DNA of 64,000 nt from the NCBI GenBank assembly GCA_950295325.1, contig OX485804.1:32304001-32368000 (forward strand), read 5' to 3'. A program made the position numbers and the translations under genes. Source of the DNA: Polytrichum commune (Eukaryota; Streptophyta; Polytrichopsida; Polytrichales; Polytrichaceae). This document shows positions 46,478-58,642 of this stretch, in pieces. The notes beneath the pieces are model-generated. The model saw only the letters and a list, made by a program, of their open reading frames with translations. It made no database searches and was not told the DNA's origin. Each line of letters starts with the position of its first letter. Within the stretch, counting starts at the first letter, position 1.

Positions 46478-46849
46478 TAAGGTACGTGGGTGTTATTTGG
46501 TTTGTTTTTCATGTTCTCCAACTTCTACTGGATTGGATGTACATAACAAAACTCGTGTTGCATTAGCAAGTCTACAATGAAACATCTACAAAAACCATAC
46601 CAAAGACCTCCCTTGGTTTAGTTATACTTTAAGAAATGCATGTTTGTTGATTTCTTTACTGAATACACAAGTCCTCCCAATCATGTTCATTGTTGAGTGT
46701 AGAGTAGTTATTAATATTTGAAAACGTAGTCCAATCTCTTCCAAACATGTGTCTCTATGATGCTTGCTGTTTGATCCTCACCGAACCACATACCAATCAA
46801 ATTCAGGGTCTGATTAAAGAAAACGAGCCACTTAAGACCCATCTACCTA
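46478..46849 (-). mobile_element. AAGGTA-family MITE-like element, intact copy (372 bp)
   Basis: It starts TAAGGTACGTGGGTGTTATT and ends AGACCCATCTACCTA, with the interior matching 27071-27450 and the inverse of 56005-56365. A fragment of the related longer repeat follows at 46895-47035. Confidence 0.6.
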
Positions 46850-46894
46850 GAGAGAAGAGTACTGAAATTAAAGACGCCTAAACTAGCTTATACA

Positions 46895-47063
46895 ATATTA
46901 GCACATAGTCCAACCTAGTTTTCAACACATATTTTGTGGTGTCCATTCTTGGATCCACACACAACCACAACCACTCAAATATAGGTGTCCAAATTACTGC
47001 TATGTTGGAATTAGGCACGTCTACCTTAACTTACCTTAGCACATTGTGCGGTGGACTCGGCCG

Positions 47064-47096
<33 letters not shown>

Positions 47097-47531
47097 AGAG
47101 CCAGTGAGGTTGGAATCGCTGCGTAGGAAGAGTTGGAATAAGCTTAAGTAAGGAAGGGAGGATGGTGAAGTGGTGACAATCTGCTCCCTGTCCCTCGGGA
47201 GGATATGCTCTGGACTTGGTCAACAATCTTGGCCCCCACCAGCTGCTGCTGCTGCTGCTTTGCTCTTGCTTCGTTTGTTTCAAGCCATCCATTCATTGGC
47301 TCACTCCAGTCTCTCGCAACGAACGATATAAGAGCTTAGTCTAAGCTAAGCCAGCTTTGTTGTTCCACGATGCGCAAGGTGTGTGTGGTGCAAGAGAGAC
47401 GAGGGAGTGGAGGCACGTGAATCCAAAGGTTTGGTGTTTGCGGGAAGCTCCGGAGGGAGGGATTGGAGTGGAGTAGTTTGGTTTGGTTTGGTTTGGATTG
47501 GATTAGGGTTTGAGCTCGGAGATTCGACGTG
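46895..47531 (+). promoter_or_regulatory. 5' flank and 5' UTR region of DCN1-like gene A
   Basis: 46895-47035 is AAGGTA-family debris (ACTCAAATATAGGTGTCC, CTACCTTAA). A (CT)n tract of about 24 bp at 47068-47091 and a (GCT)n tract near 47240 precede an ATATAAGAG word near 47327 that may be the TATA element. No gene other than the DCN1-like one is seen. Confidence 0.4.
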
Positions 47532-50414
47532 ATGCACAGCGCGATGATGCGAAAACCGTCCGCGAGGAGAACAGGAGTTCTTCCGGCCGCGGTGGCATCT
47601 GCAGGTCTTTCAGTTTGGCCTGATTCCTGTGCAATTTATTTGTGTGCAATTTTGATTTGTTGTTTGGAAATTGCGGTGTTCATGTGGTGAGAGTTCTAGT
47701 TCCGTGGACAAGGAGAACAGGAGTTCTCCCGGCAGTGGCGGCATCTCCAGATCTTTAGTTTGGCCCGATTCGTGTGCAATTCGTACTCTGAGGTTTGCTG
47801 TCTTGATTGTAATTTGCCGAGTCCGTGTGGTGTAAGCCCTAATTCGGTGGACAAGGAGAACAGGAGTTCTTCCGGCCGCGGTGTCATCTGCAGGTCTTTA
47901 GTTTGGCCCGGTTCGTGTGCAATTTGTTGTGTGAATTTTGCTGTCTTGGTTGCAAACTGCTGAGTCCGTGTGGTGTGAGCCCTATTTCCATGCTCTGGGC
48001 CCTGGTGGTTGTAAACCGTGTGTAAGAGACAGGAAGGAAAGTGCCAGAACGAAATCCTGTGCAGTTTCTGTCATCGTCGTCATGGATGTTCTGCGATCTC
48101 CTAAACTTTGAGTCGTGGAGGTATGGAGTGTGGGATGTTCAGAGAGCCCCTTGTTGTTTGTTTGTTTGCAGGTACAGGAAGTAAGGCGGCTGCCAAGGAA
48201 TTGGAGAAAATTGATGCTCTCTTCTTTCATTATGCTGATAGGCTTGAAGACAATTGCATAGGGTGAATGCTATTTTCCGCAACTCTTTCCTTCGTAGTCC
48301 CATGTGCTTGTCAGGTGTACTGTATAGCTTTGGAGGATGCTTGTGTCTGAGTGACATCTGAAGATGGGGCCAAGTGCTTACGACACTAAATTCCATCGCA
48401 CTTTTTCAAAGAGACAATATTCTAGACCAAAAGAGAACACACTAAACTGTATTTCTCACACTTCCCCTTTGCTTGATCAGGCCGGATGGAGTAGAAACTT
48501 TGTGTCAAGATCTTGGCATTGCAACGTCAGATGTCAGAATTCTGCTACTAGCATGGTATGCGGAATCTCATTCACTTAACTCTTGCAGCACCAGTAGTTT
48601 TATTGGACTGGTTGCTGCTTCAATGCATACTCAGTAGGTGAATTGTATCCAGTCTCATGGAAGTTTGAGTATCCTGTGATTTGTACCTGAGCTGAAACCA
48701 ATTACCTTGTCTTGAAGTACTACACTATGTAAATTAATGAATCGATGACTACTGTACAAGGGCGTTCATCATCAAGAGGCAATCCAATAAATCAAATTTT
48801 AGTGTGCATGTGAGTAGCATGGTTCAAATTCTTGATATTATTTACAATGAGAATCTAATTGAACAACTTCTGAGTTATTACTATGGCAGGAAGTTGCAGG
48901 CTTCACGACAGGGATATTTTTCTTTGGTAAGTTAATATTGATGCAGTTGTCATCTTCGTTTGGTTGTTGTGGTGTTCCATATGTTAACATAATCCAACAC
49001 TCCCAAGATTTATATTTGACTATGCAATAGTTAATCTAACATTGTTGGGACTCCTCATCTGCTATGCAACTTTCCAGGAGGAATGGAGGAGAGGTTTGAA
49101 ATCCATGCGGGTGGATAGTATAGACAAGCTGAAGAAGGCTTTCCCTGCTCTACAGCAAGAGGTGCAGAAATCGTTACATGAGAACCGTCTTTTTATAATG
49201 ACTTGTTGATTATCTGATGTGTCTGCAAAATTTATTTTTTCTGACAATAGGAGTTCTTTGGAGAAGGTGGTTCTGAATGTACTGTGACATATGTAGACCT
49301 TGAAGCATTTGATGTTTTGAACAAATATCAGGTGGCTAGCCAGTACCTTTTCAGGGACTTCTACACATTCTCTTTTCAATACTGCCTCACAGGTATACAA
49401 TCATTACATCTCGAGTCTTTTGTTCTGAACAATGTGTCACAAAGTAGAAGCTAACCTATTTTGATGGAAAGATGAGCTATGCTCATGTGTTATTCCTCTG
49501 ACTTAATATCTGTTATACTTATAACATGAGTTGTTGACCATCACATGCATATTGACCTTGTTGTGGACATGTCTGTTATTCCACTAACCAGCTTGTGCTT
49601 TGCCCTCACAGAGCCTAGGCAGAAAACTCTAGATTTGGAGACTTCATGTCAGATGCTGGAGTTAGTGCTTGGTCAGCGGCCACTTGTGCTATCATTTATC
49701 CAGTTTTTGGAGGTCCTCACTCTTTTCATTGGAAGTTTGTGACTATTTGTTTGTTCTTTAAACCTGTTGTGATGAAACAAGGTGATGAAAGTCTGTGAAT
49801 ACATCTTGGCCTTTGATATCATCAGGTTATGGTCCTCAGGGTCTGCAACAAACTTGTTGCTTGAATACCAGCTGCATGTGAGAAGCATGTGCATGTCATA
49901 ACAAGCACAGCTCACTTACCTCTTGTGACTTTGCAGGAGCAATCTGAGTACAAAGCAATGAACCTGGACCAGTGGACTGCTTTCCTCAGACTTTGTGACG
50001 AGGTAATAATCTTGAATCTGGTTTCACCAGTTTATAAACCCTCTATATATCGTAGAGACGTACAAGTACATGGATGGTAGGCAACATGACTATGGCAAAA
50101 CAACATCCATCAATTACTTTGAACTCCAAGTAACTCCTGTATTGTGCCAAGTGCCAAATTTGGCAGTCTGCTGTATCAATGGTAGATAAATTTTGGGGAA
50201 GTTATATTTAGGGCGTCTCTCTCTTTGAATCTGTTACATCTTCTTTGACCTGTTGTGAGCCAGTTCTTATTTTCTATTTGCTAATTCATCCTGGTAACTT
50301 TTGCAGCTTAAATCTGATTTCAGCAACTATGATGAGAATCAAGCATGGCCACTGCTCTTGGACAACTTTGTAGAGTGGGCCAAGATGCGCGTGCAAAACC
50401 CATCATACACATGA
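47532..50414 (+). CDS. DCN1-like protein A (cullin neddylation co-factor)
   Basis: Nine exons: 47532-47604, 48172-48262, 48481-48555, 48890-48926, 49078-49161, 49332-49392, 49612-49712, 49937-50002, 50307-50414, giving 207 aa. Motifs of the cullin-binding (PONY) domain are clear: [82 protein letters not shown] and C-terminal [14 protein letters not shown]. There is no UBA domain, matching the short plant class (At1g15860-like) and animal DCUN1D4/5. DCN1 proteins bind cullin WHB and the N-acetylated Nedd8 E2 and speed NEDD8 transfer, activating cullin-RING ligases. Starts at 47544 or 47547 are also possible. Intron 1 holds two extra copies of the end of exon 1. Gene B on the opposite strand is its duplicate. 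Confidence 0.93.
47556..47995 (+). repeat. triplicated end of exon 1 plus donor, about 145-bp unit
   Basis: GAGAACAGGAGTTCT starts at 47567, 47713 and 47856. Each copy continues with CCGGC.G.GG.G.CATCT.CAG, then (G/A)TCTTT.AGTTTGGCC and ...TCCGTGTGGTG. The first copy is coding exon 1 with its GT donor, the third retains the CAG|GT donor, and the second has lost it (CCAGATCT). Confidence 0.85.
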
Positions 50415-52199
50415 TGCAAGCAAGGCATGAATACTACTCTGTAGTGGTAGGCTCTATGCCTATGCTTTTAATGTCCATATGAATGCAGTCAATATCCCAC
50501 CTGCCTGTGGTGGATGGGATGGGTTTGTACCTGCGCCCGGAAAGCACCTGATGCTTTAGCCAACGCAGAGAAATTTTATACAACTGGTCGCAGTGACACC
50601 ACACAACATCCAATGTGGCTGAACTAAGTATGTCAATCATGGCAATCTATTCAAATGTCAGCTGGGATATGAGGCCCATGTGTAAACAGCTTTACTGCCA
50701 AGGATGCATTGAATGCACCAATGCATCCTTGAATACAAATGTAGGCCAATATGACTGGGAAATTGATCTACATAGTTCGAACTTCAGGAAATCAAAGTGG
50801 CGATATAGCTTGAAATGAAATAGTAGAACATTGTTAAGCCAGTGTACATGTGTCACCTGACTCAATAAACATAGATTGGTCCTCAAATTATTTCGGACAA
50901 ATTCTAATGTTCCCACATCCTCAATCGGTTCTGCTAAATGGGAGAGTGTTTTCCTCCCAGTGCATGAATCTCCTTGTAAGGGGTAAGATTTTACTGTCAA
51001 CATCTCTTTCTAACAAATTTTCAGGTATATATAACGGAGATTTCAGTTTTTGGATATCAGTCGTTTAAGAGTATTTTTATTTCGGATATCATACCAGTTT
51101 ATTCCTATACCATTCAAAAATCTTCAGATCTGGGTAAGATTACCCTAGTAGCAATATGGTGTTGACCCGAACACTAACTCGAGCATTCAAATACTTTTTC
51201 ATCTCTTAATTCAATTTCGGTACTGGTCCAATATTGATTTTGTATATTGATAATATGCATTCACTTCTATACCAGTGCAACACTGGCCAACACATGATGC
51301 TTCATCCCAGCGCTGCAATAACAATTCAAGGCTTAATTGATATTACAATGGTTCAGGCCATTTTGTGGTTTGCAAACTTTCTTCACATGAAATGCCATTT
51401 GCATTTCAAGTGCAACAAGTTTTCATGGCATTTATGGTAAACTCATCCTGGACACAATAGAGTTGGATTAACCAACAAATTGAGATACATGACAGTATGC
51501 AACAATTCGCTCTGGCAAATTGTAGATGTGCAAAAATCCTTGTAAGCACCTGTTATAGAAGTTAAAAAGGAGATTAGTATCCGTCTACATCTTCATCCTT
51601 CTGTCATCATTGTTTTGTCGGCATGTTCATCCAAAAATGAAACAAAATGCCCACAGAAATAGAACAAACTCAGGATTCCTTGTTTAACATTACAGTCATC
51701 TTATGACTTTCTTCTAACTATCAGATATTATGAAATCCTTTGAAGCTGCAAGAAAAAGCACTCTGTCACAATTGTCTACAACTCTTATTCCAAAGGGCCA
51801 CATAATTTTGCTATATGTAATCCAATTGGATAAACATCAGCACAATTCTGAGCTTACAGGAATGGACCGATTCTTAGCCAAGATAGATCTATGCATAATC
51901 AGGCCAACAAAAAGGAAGTATCCATTCAAGATGGAATATCACTGCATCTCCGTGTGCATTCTCTCAAATTCTCTGCAACCTCAACTCATCTCGGGCAGGT
52001 ACAAATCTGTAGACTAGAGGGTTAGACAATGATGGTGACAGGGACACTAAACCTGTGAATAGACCCATTACTCCAAAGCAGCAATTCTGCCTTGCAGAGT
52101 AAGATAATTCTGTTCATGGCAAGGGTCAAGAGCTTGCTACAACTCTAAATTATACCAGACTTTATATTTCCAGTCTGGTTCTCCATGCATTAACCTTGA
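50415..52199. other. convergent intergenic region between the DCN1-like genes
   Basis: It contains the two 3' UTRs. An AATAAA word lies near 50861. No other gene, and no long repeat, is recognised. Confidence 0.4.
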
Positions 52200-55100
52200 C
52201 TACCAAGATGAAGGTGACATTCGCTTCTTAGCCCACTCGACATAGTTGTCCAAGAGCAGTGGCCATGCTTGACTATCATCGTAGTTGCTAAGATCAGATT
52301 TAATCTGCACAAAAGAACAATAAACTATTTAAACCCACTGACATGAGATACATTGTGAGATTACAAGGTGCATTCTACAACACTTAAGGTATGTGCACCT
52401 ATTGTGGGCAGTGTACCTATAACAGAGACAATCCAGGATAGTTTTCATCTCACGTCTAGAATCTAGGAAAATCATAGATTGTGTCCAGTTTAGGTACGCT
52501 GTCCATAATAGGTGGATGTACCTTACGTGTGACTTCTGTAGAACTAATTCTATGAGAAGAATAAAGGAGATTGTAGCTAACCCCCTATATCACATATAAG
52601 AAGATTGGGCCTAAAGAAAGCCTCAGAAGGATGATCACATATAAAAAGGTCGCTTGTCATGACAACAAATGATAAAATTGTCAACACAATTTAATGTGAC
52701 CTAACTATGGTGTGTATGGGTTTTCAAGGCAACAAAGTCAGATATGTGGTCAAACCTCATCACAAAATCGGAGGAATGCAGTCCACTGGTCCATGTTCAT
52801 TGCTTTGTACTCAGATTGTTCCTGAAGTAAGACCACAGGGACAAAAGATAAAGGAATGACTTGTAATGCGAGTATCTTGCATCACAAAAGTAGAAAGTTG
52901 GATTCAAATGGCATCCTGAAAGTAAACATGTGGAAACGGATACCTACAAGAATCAGAAGTTCCAAAGATAGTAATTCACAGCTTATCTCTGAATCAAATG
53001 TAATACTCAAGTCAAAGAAAATAAGTACCTCCAAAAATTTGAGGAAGGAGAGGACATGTGGACGAGGACCTAACACCAACTCCAGCATCTGACATGCAGT
53101 CTCAAGATCTAGAGTCTTTTGCCGTGGCTCTAAAAGAAAAAGAAAGCACTGGTTGGTATGAGGTTCAACAGAGACATGCATGCCAAGGGAAATTTTATAT
53201 TGGTCCAAATCAAGCACATAGTATCCAGAGAAAGCTTTGAATTTTTGCTCAAAAGTCCAGAGTTTGTGTGGGCTTAATTGTATTGAATGTCTTGTAACAG
53301 ATATTCCAGTTGCCTAGTTCTCATTTGTTTAGAGCATGTCTCCCTCTGCTTGATTTAGACTTTTAAAAAGCTCCCCTTAATGCTAGGTACCTCCGACTTT
53401 AGCCATAAAGCCTGATGTACATGACTGCATACCTGTAAGACAATACTGGAAAGAAAATGCATAGAAATCCTTAAAAAGGTACTGGTTGACCACCTGATGA
53501 ATGTCCAACAAACACTGTTAGAAGCACATCACAAAGTTGGTGAGTCCAATATACAAGAGTCATATTCAGATTTACGGTAACCATAGTACCTGAAACTACC
53601 AATAGTACAAAGTTAAACCCAGTGTTCAATTACTGTGTTTCCTGTAAATCAAGAGAACAAGTTGATCGCAAGAACAAGTGAACTGCATGACTGTGACCTT
53701 ATACCTCTTGTTGTAAAGCAGGCAGTGCCTTCTTGAGCTTGTCAATGCTATCCACACGCATAGACTTCAAACCTTTCCTCCACTCCTCCTGCAGAAATAG
53801 AACAGACTACAGCAAATTAGCACCCAGAGTGCTTTACCTAGCAGTTGTAAAACCTATCTGCCTAAACCGAAAGGTCTGCATCTGCATCTGCATCAGGAAG
53901 GCATCCAAATTTGCTTTCAGATCATCAGCTGAGATGAAGAACATGACACCCTAATAATATCTCACGTACCAAAGAGAAATACCCCTGCCGTCTGGCCTGC
54001 AATTTCCTGCAACCTCAATACAGCAGATATAAGTCCAAAATTTGGTCATGCAAACACATATGGTAGGAACACTCGTACTATTCATTGCTCCTTGACAAAG
54101 ATTTTCTCAAACAAAGGAGACAAATATACAAATTACAGTGTACAATTAAAACAATTCATAAACATGTTCTACATACGTCCACCTGTACATTTAAAAATCA
54201 CTGTCTTGCAATTAGCTCGATTTAATTAAGGTTCCTTGACTTTAGGGTTTTAAGAATTGACTTCACCTACCATGCTAGGAGCAATATTCTGATATCTGAA
54301 GTTGCAATGCCCAGATCTTGACACAAAGATTCTATTCCATCTGGCCTGCCCAAGGAAAGAACATGTGACATTGAAGATCAATATTTCTTTTCTGCTCCAA
54401 AATCACAAGTCATATAAATCTGGCGCAATCCAAAAGGAATAAAGCTTCAGGAGAACAGTAAACCAATTCAAAAGTTACAACAGGATATCCTGTTGCAAGA
54501 ATACAAGGAGATGGATGTAAAGTCGAGGACAAAACTGAAGGTACATAGAAAAGAGGTCATCACGAGCGAACAAGATAGTAATGGGACCCACATATCTCCT
54601 CTAGACAGGACCTGATACTCACCCTATGCAGTTATCTTCCATCTTATCAACATACTGAACAAAGAGAGCATCAATTTTCTCCAGTTCTTTGACTGCAGCT
54701 TTGGTCCCTGTGCCTTTTGAGGAACACAAAAGGTAACACTCAGTTGCGCATATTCCATCAAACGTGGACACAAAACGTGTGAGTTTTCCAATAACATGTA
54801 GCTTATAGTGTTCAGGAAATGGAGGTAGTTCTGTTTCAGCCTAAGACCAAGTAGTGCTCGTCACGGAGGCCAACATGGAAGTGCGCAGAACTCCAAACAC
54901 AAATGGAAGGTGACCTCAAACTAAGCTGAAGACACATGATACTAGACCAACTCCTGTGCAAACAAATCTCAGAATGCGAGCATTCCCATTACACATTCCA
55001 GAATTGAACAACTAAACCCATGTCTACATGCCCCGTACGGTTTGAGAGAGAAACAAGGTGCTACTACTGCCCTCTCCCGACTCCCATTCCTCTCGGATCA

Positions 55101-55332
55101 GAAGAATTTCCACTGAACCCCGTGACATAAATGATAGAACTGAAAGTCGAAGCAGGAAGACAGAATACGACAACGAAAGCACGAGATGTTTCGCAATTGA
55201 GACACCACAATTAACTTCTGCGAGGACCGAATTGCGGCGAGAATACTCGGAAAACGTACCGGCAGATGCAGTGGCTGTGGCGGGGAGAATCCCCGTCCTC
55301 CTGGTATTGTGCACCTTCCGCATCGACGCCAT
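52200..55332 (-). CDS. DCN1-like protein B (cullin neddylation co-factor)
   Basis: Nine exons: 55332-55260, 54713-54623, 54345-54271, 54006-53970, 53788-53705, 53493-53433, 53129-53029, 52821-52756, 52304-52200, giving 206 aa. Exon lengths 73, 91, 75, 37, 84, 61, 101 and 66 are identical to those of gene A; only the last differs (105 versus 108). Domain motifs are conserved: [85 protein letters not shown]. Differences cluster in the N-terminus ([14 protein letters not shown]) and the last ten residues. The start is the first ATG of MASM; an internal ATG three codons on is the alternative. Intron 8 carries a 141-bp MITE-like element. It probably has the same role as A, with expression differences unknown. 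Confidence 0.93.
52385..52525. mobile_element. 141-bp MITE-like hairpin in DCN1-B intron 8
   Basis: The left arm TAAGGTATGTGCACCTATTG and the complemented right arm TAAGGTACATCCACCTATTA continue for about 45 bp (GGGCAGTGTACCTA / GGACAGCGTACCTA). The ends resemble the TAAGGTA(C/T)GT start of the larger dispersed family. The element is TA-bounded or nearly so. Confidence 0.65.
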
Positions 55333-56004
55333 CTCTCACCTCCAAATTCTTCAAACCCTAACCCCACGAGGACGTTACTCTTACTCCCACTCTTCTGTCT
55401 GTCTGTCTCTCTCTCTCGCTCTCGTTTCTTTCTTACGCAACTCCACAATTCCGCTACACCAGATCTCCACCACGAACAACACATAGACACATGCTTACCA
55501 TATCGGCCACCTCCCACCCTCCCTCCCGCTCCGAACCAAACCGAAACGGAGCAATTAGGGATCCACGAGGAAAAGAACCTTGGAGGCAATCACGAGAGGG
55601 AAACGGTGAAGAAAGGTTTTAAATTAACCACCTTTCGCACCTGAGCTCTCTAAGTTAACTTATTTTGTGAGTAATCGAGCGAGCGAGCAACTCGGTGGGA
55701 GGGAAGAGTGATAGTGAAATTTCCTCGAGTGTACTTCAACAAAATGGCAAGTTCGAAGTGAAGTCCTCGAATCGACGCAAATTATAGGGGAATAGAATTG
55801 TGGAGTTTGAGCTATGATGGCGATCATCGATTTGGGCTCTTCCTCCTCACTCTCTCGGAGATGACGGTAGGTCGGTGGGTGGGTAGGTAGGTTGATTGGT
55901 GGGTAGGTGGGTAGGTAGGTAGGTAGGTGAGGCGCCTCTCCTAGGCATGTGGGTTCAAAAATATTCCAACCATTTAGAGCCATTCCAAATGACATGAAGT
56001 GAGG
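55333..56004 (-). promoter_or_regulatory. 5' flank of DCN1-like gene B
   Basis: Contains (CTGT)n and (CT)n tracts at 55395-55425, a mirror of the CT-rich 5' flank of gene A, and a GGTA/GGTG minisatellite at 55865-55930. No other gene is seen. Confidence 0.4.
55865..55930. repeat. GGTA/GGTG-type minisatellite
   Basis: Successive GGTAGGT, GGTGGGT and GGTAGGTAGGT units without interruption longer than a few bases. A short open frame on the complement (YPTYPP-like) is only a consequence of the repeat. Confidence 0.8.
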
Positions 56005-56365
56005 TAAGGTACGTAGATGGGTCTTAAGTAGCTCCTTCACTTAGTTGGACCCTCTAGATTTGAGTGGTATGTGTTTGGTGACGATCAAAGAGCAAGCATC
56101 ATACATACACGTGTTTAAAAGAGATTGGATTACGTCTTCAAATTTTAATCATTTCTATAGCCAACGTTGTATTCAATTAAGAAATCGATAAACTTGCACT
56201 TCCAATACCATAACTAAATCGAGGGAGGTTCAATTTTCGATCTCGTTCTTGCATATGTTTCATCCTATGTTTGCTAATATATGCAACACGAGTTTTGTTG
56301 TAAAAAATTAATCAGTAGAAGTTGGAGAACATGGAAAACAAATTAAATAACACCCACATACCTTA
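56005..56365 (+). mobile_element. AAGGTA-family MITE-like element, intact copy (361 bp, inverted)
   Basis: TA lies at each border; the ends are AAGGTACGTAGATGGGTCTT and, complemented, AAGGTATGTGGGTGTTATTT. It aligns inverted with 46478-46849 and 27071-27450 over its whole length. Confidence 0.65.
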
Positions 56366-56377
56366 GATGGGATCTTA

Positions 56378-57810
56378 GGGCCAGTTTGGAGTACAGTGAA
56401 GTAATTAATGCATTGGTCAAGAACTCTTGGCAACATGGTTGGCTGTAAAATGGGTTCTTCACCAGTTGGGGCTTACACCATGGTCAAGACTTCTCAAGTG
56501 ACGAACTTCAAGCATGGACGAAAAATGGACATGGTTGCCAACATGGCAACACTTTTTGCTAGGGAAGTTCTCAAGAGGTCAAGTTTCTTGAATAATCTTG
56601 TGATTGCTTTAGGCTACAATGAAGAAGTTCACCAATCGGTTGAGAATTTATGCCCCAAGGTAGTGCCAGGCATGGTGGATAAGATGGAAAATGTGTTTTT
56701 TTAAAATAATTAAATAATTTAAAGCTTAAAGTTGGAGTTCTCCAGAGATCAAGTTTCTTGTATGAGGGTTTGAGGTTGCCCGAGAAACTTCTTCCAAGGA
56801 CTAGGTGAGTTGAGTTAACCAAACCAAAAACACTAAACTACATTCAATCATATATGCATAACATTCTTCAATCTCGTGAACTTGATCTCCTTCCAATAAG
56901 AATATGTACCTACCTAGTAGATGAACAATTTATCCATAAAATAGAAAATTTCTCCACATATTGAGACATTGTTAGAAATATGGGGTCTTAGCACCAACTA
57001 TTTTCATTGGTGCATATAAATATTACTTCCATCATCATTTCATTTCATATCGGATTACATTGCATATCCACATCCTAGCCTCACGATCCACACATCAATG
57101 TGCATAATATATACTCGTGTCCAATGATACTAATTACCCAAGACTAAAGGTCACGTGAGCCCCTTGATCCCTTGAGGGTTGAAATGATAGATGAATTGAG
57201 GAAGATGCATCATAGTGGAAAAAGGTAATGTAGGATGAGTTTTGTCCTTCAAAGTGGCCACACCTTGAACCATCCATATTTGACATTGGATTTTCAAGCT
57301 TTTGTGTGTCTCTCCTCCAACATCCATCATGTTTTAAAGGCCGGTTCACACGGGGTCCCAAGTCATAAGTCCTAATTTCACTTAGAAGTTAATTTGTGCA
57401 ATCTTAGTCATTAAGAGCACAAAAGTTAGGACTCACAAAACATGAACAATGACACCCTGACCAATTTTTTGTCATCCCAAAGTGCTTCCACATCATCATG
57501 ACATTGTGCCTGCCATTTGATTCATCAAATGCGCCTTCATACCTATGAGCAACTTTAACGAACCCTAACTGAACAAGGATGAGCGTTCCTTCACTAGAAA
57601 AACTTGAAACCAATCCCATAACTTCTTCATCTTGTCCTGCTAAAATGACTACATTGGTTGTTGACATGAAGGGTTGACAAAGTGAACGAACCCTAGGTCT
57701 GAAAAACTCACTGAATATATATTATTTATTTTTAATATTTCGTTATTTATTTTTTCTTCAACCAATGACCTTTGACAATCTTTTGTCCAAGCACACATCT
57801 AAACTGAGCC
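56378..57810. mobile_element. candidate third PIF/Harbinger-like element (1433 bp)
   Basis: TTA flanks both borders (56375-56377 and 57811-57813). The ends GGGCCAGTTTGGA and, complemented, GGCTCAGTTTAGA agree at 10 of 13 bases. The inside holds another Tourist-like start (GGCCGGTTCACAC at 57340), so nesting is possible. Frames of about 90-100 codons inside (56408-56704 +, 57404-57667 -) are not recognisable as transposase. Confidence 0.4.
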
Positions 57811-58642
57811 TTAGAGCCAGAACCTACCCACACATCACTCAAATATAGGTGTCCAATTAAGGGAAATGGCCGAATTACCTTGACAACCAAGTGAAGGAGG
57901 ATGAATGACTCAAAAGTCACAGTTCTTCATCCATGCATCCATGTCGCCTCTCGCTGGGTCACCCATCCAGCCCATCTTCTGCCCTTCGCCGATGACGGGC
58001 GCTGACGGGTCCATCCCACCCCATCTCATCCCATCCTTCCCTTCCCTCCCCTTGAATGCTCATCTCCGCCACTCACTCAATTTCGTTTCCTCCCAACTTC
58101 TGGCTCCACTTCGCCCAATCCGTCGCCTCACATCCAAATTCTCCTTTCTACTGACGCGCAGTCACAGCCAGCGTGGTGCAAACACCAATCTCCAGAAAGT
58201 TTGTGCGATTGATTTGATCAAAGGCAATGCGAGCATTCATGCTGTGAGTAAGGAGGGCCGTTTCGTTTTGTAGTTGCATTTTGTAGTCACGGTGGGAATG
58301 GGCGAGAAGGGAGAGGAAGGAGGGTGAGGATCAATGGTGGCAGCCCTGTATGGCAGTGACAAGTGGAGAGGATGCTGCTGGCCCGCCTCCTCACAAGTGC
58401 TCCCGTCGCCACTCCTCCTCCACAATTTGTTATGGCGGGATTGGAAGAGGGATTGGAGGAAGGAGAGCCTAGGATTGCTGCAGCAATCTCGCCTCTCTTT
58501 GATCGCGGGCTCGAGCTTGCTCTCCGGGCGCACAGCGTCGTACTCTCACTCCAAGCATTGCTCCTCCCGTGCACCAGGGGAATGCGGGGGCAGTCACATT
58601 GGAGCTTTCTGTTGTGACCGGGGTTACCGAGAGAGTGTGGCG
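57811..58642 (+). promoter_or_regulatory. PPR gene 5' region, CpG-rich; AAGGTA-family debris at the left
   Basis: 57815-57890 is a fragment of the dispersed family (ATCACTCAAATATAGGTGTCC). 57930-58640 is C/T- then G-rich with long overlapping frames on both strands, typical of a plant gene's promoter and 5' UTR. A frame open from ATG 58334 is in phase with the called start. Confidence 0.4.

Noticed and set aside
49250-49331. apparent coding extension before DCN1-A exon 6
   Set aside because: Open by chance; gene B and the reading phase place the exon start at 49332.
55098-55589. long overlapping frames on both strands at the 5' end of DCN1-B
   Set aside because: They arise from CT-rich and low-stop sequence around exon 1; only the 73-nt exon 1 agrees with the paralogue.
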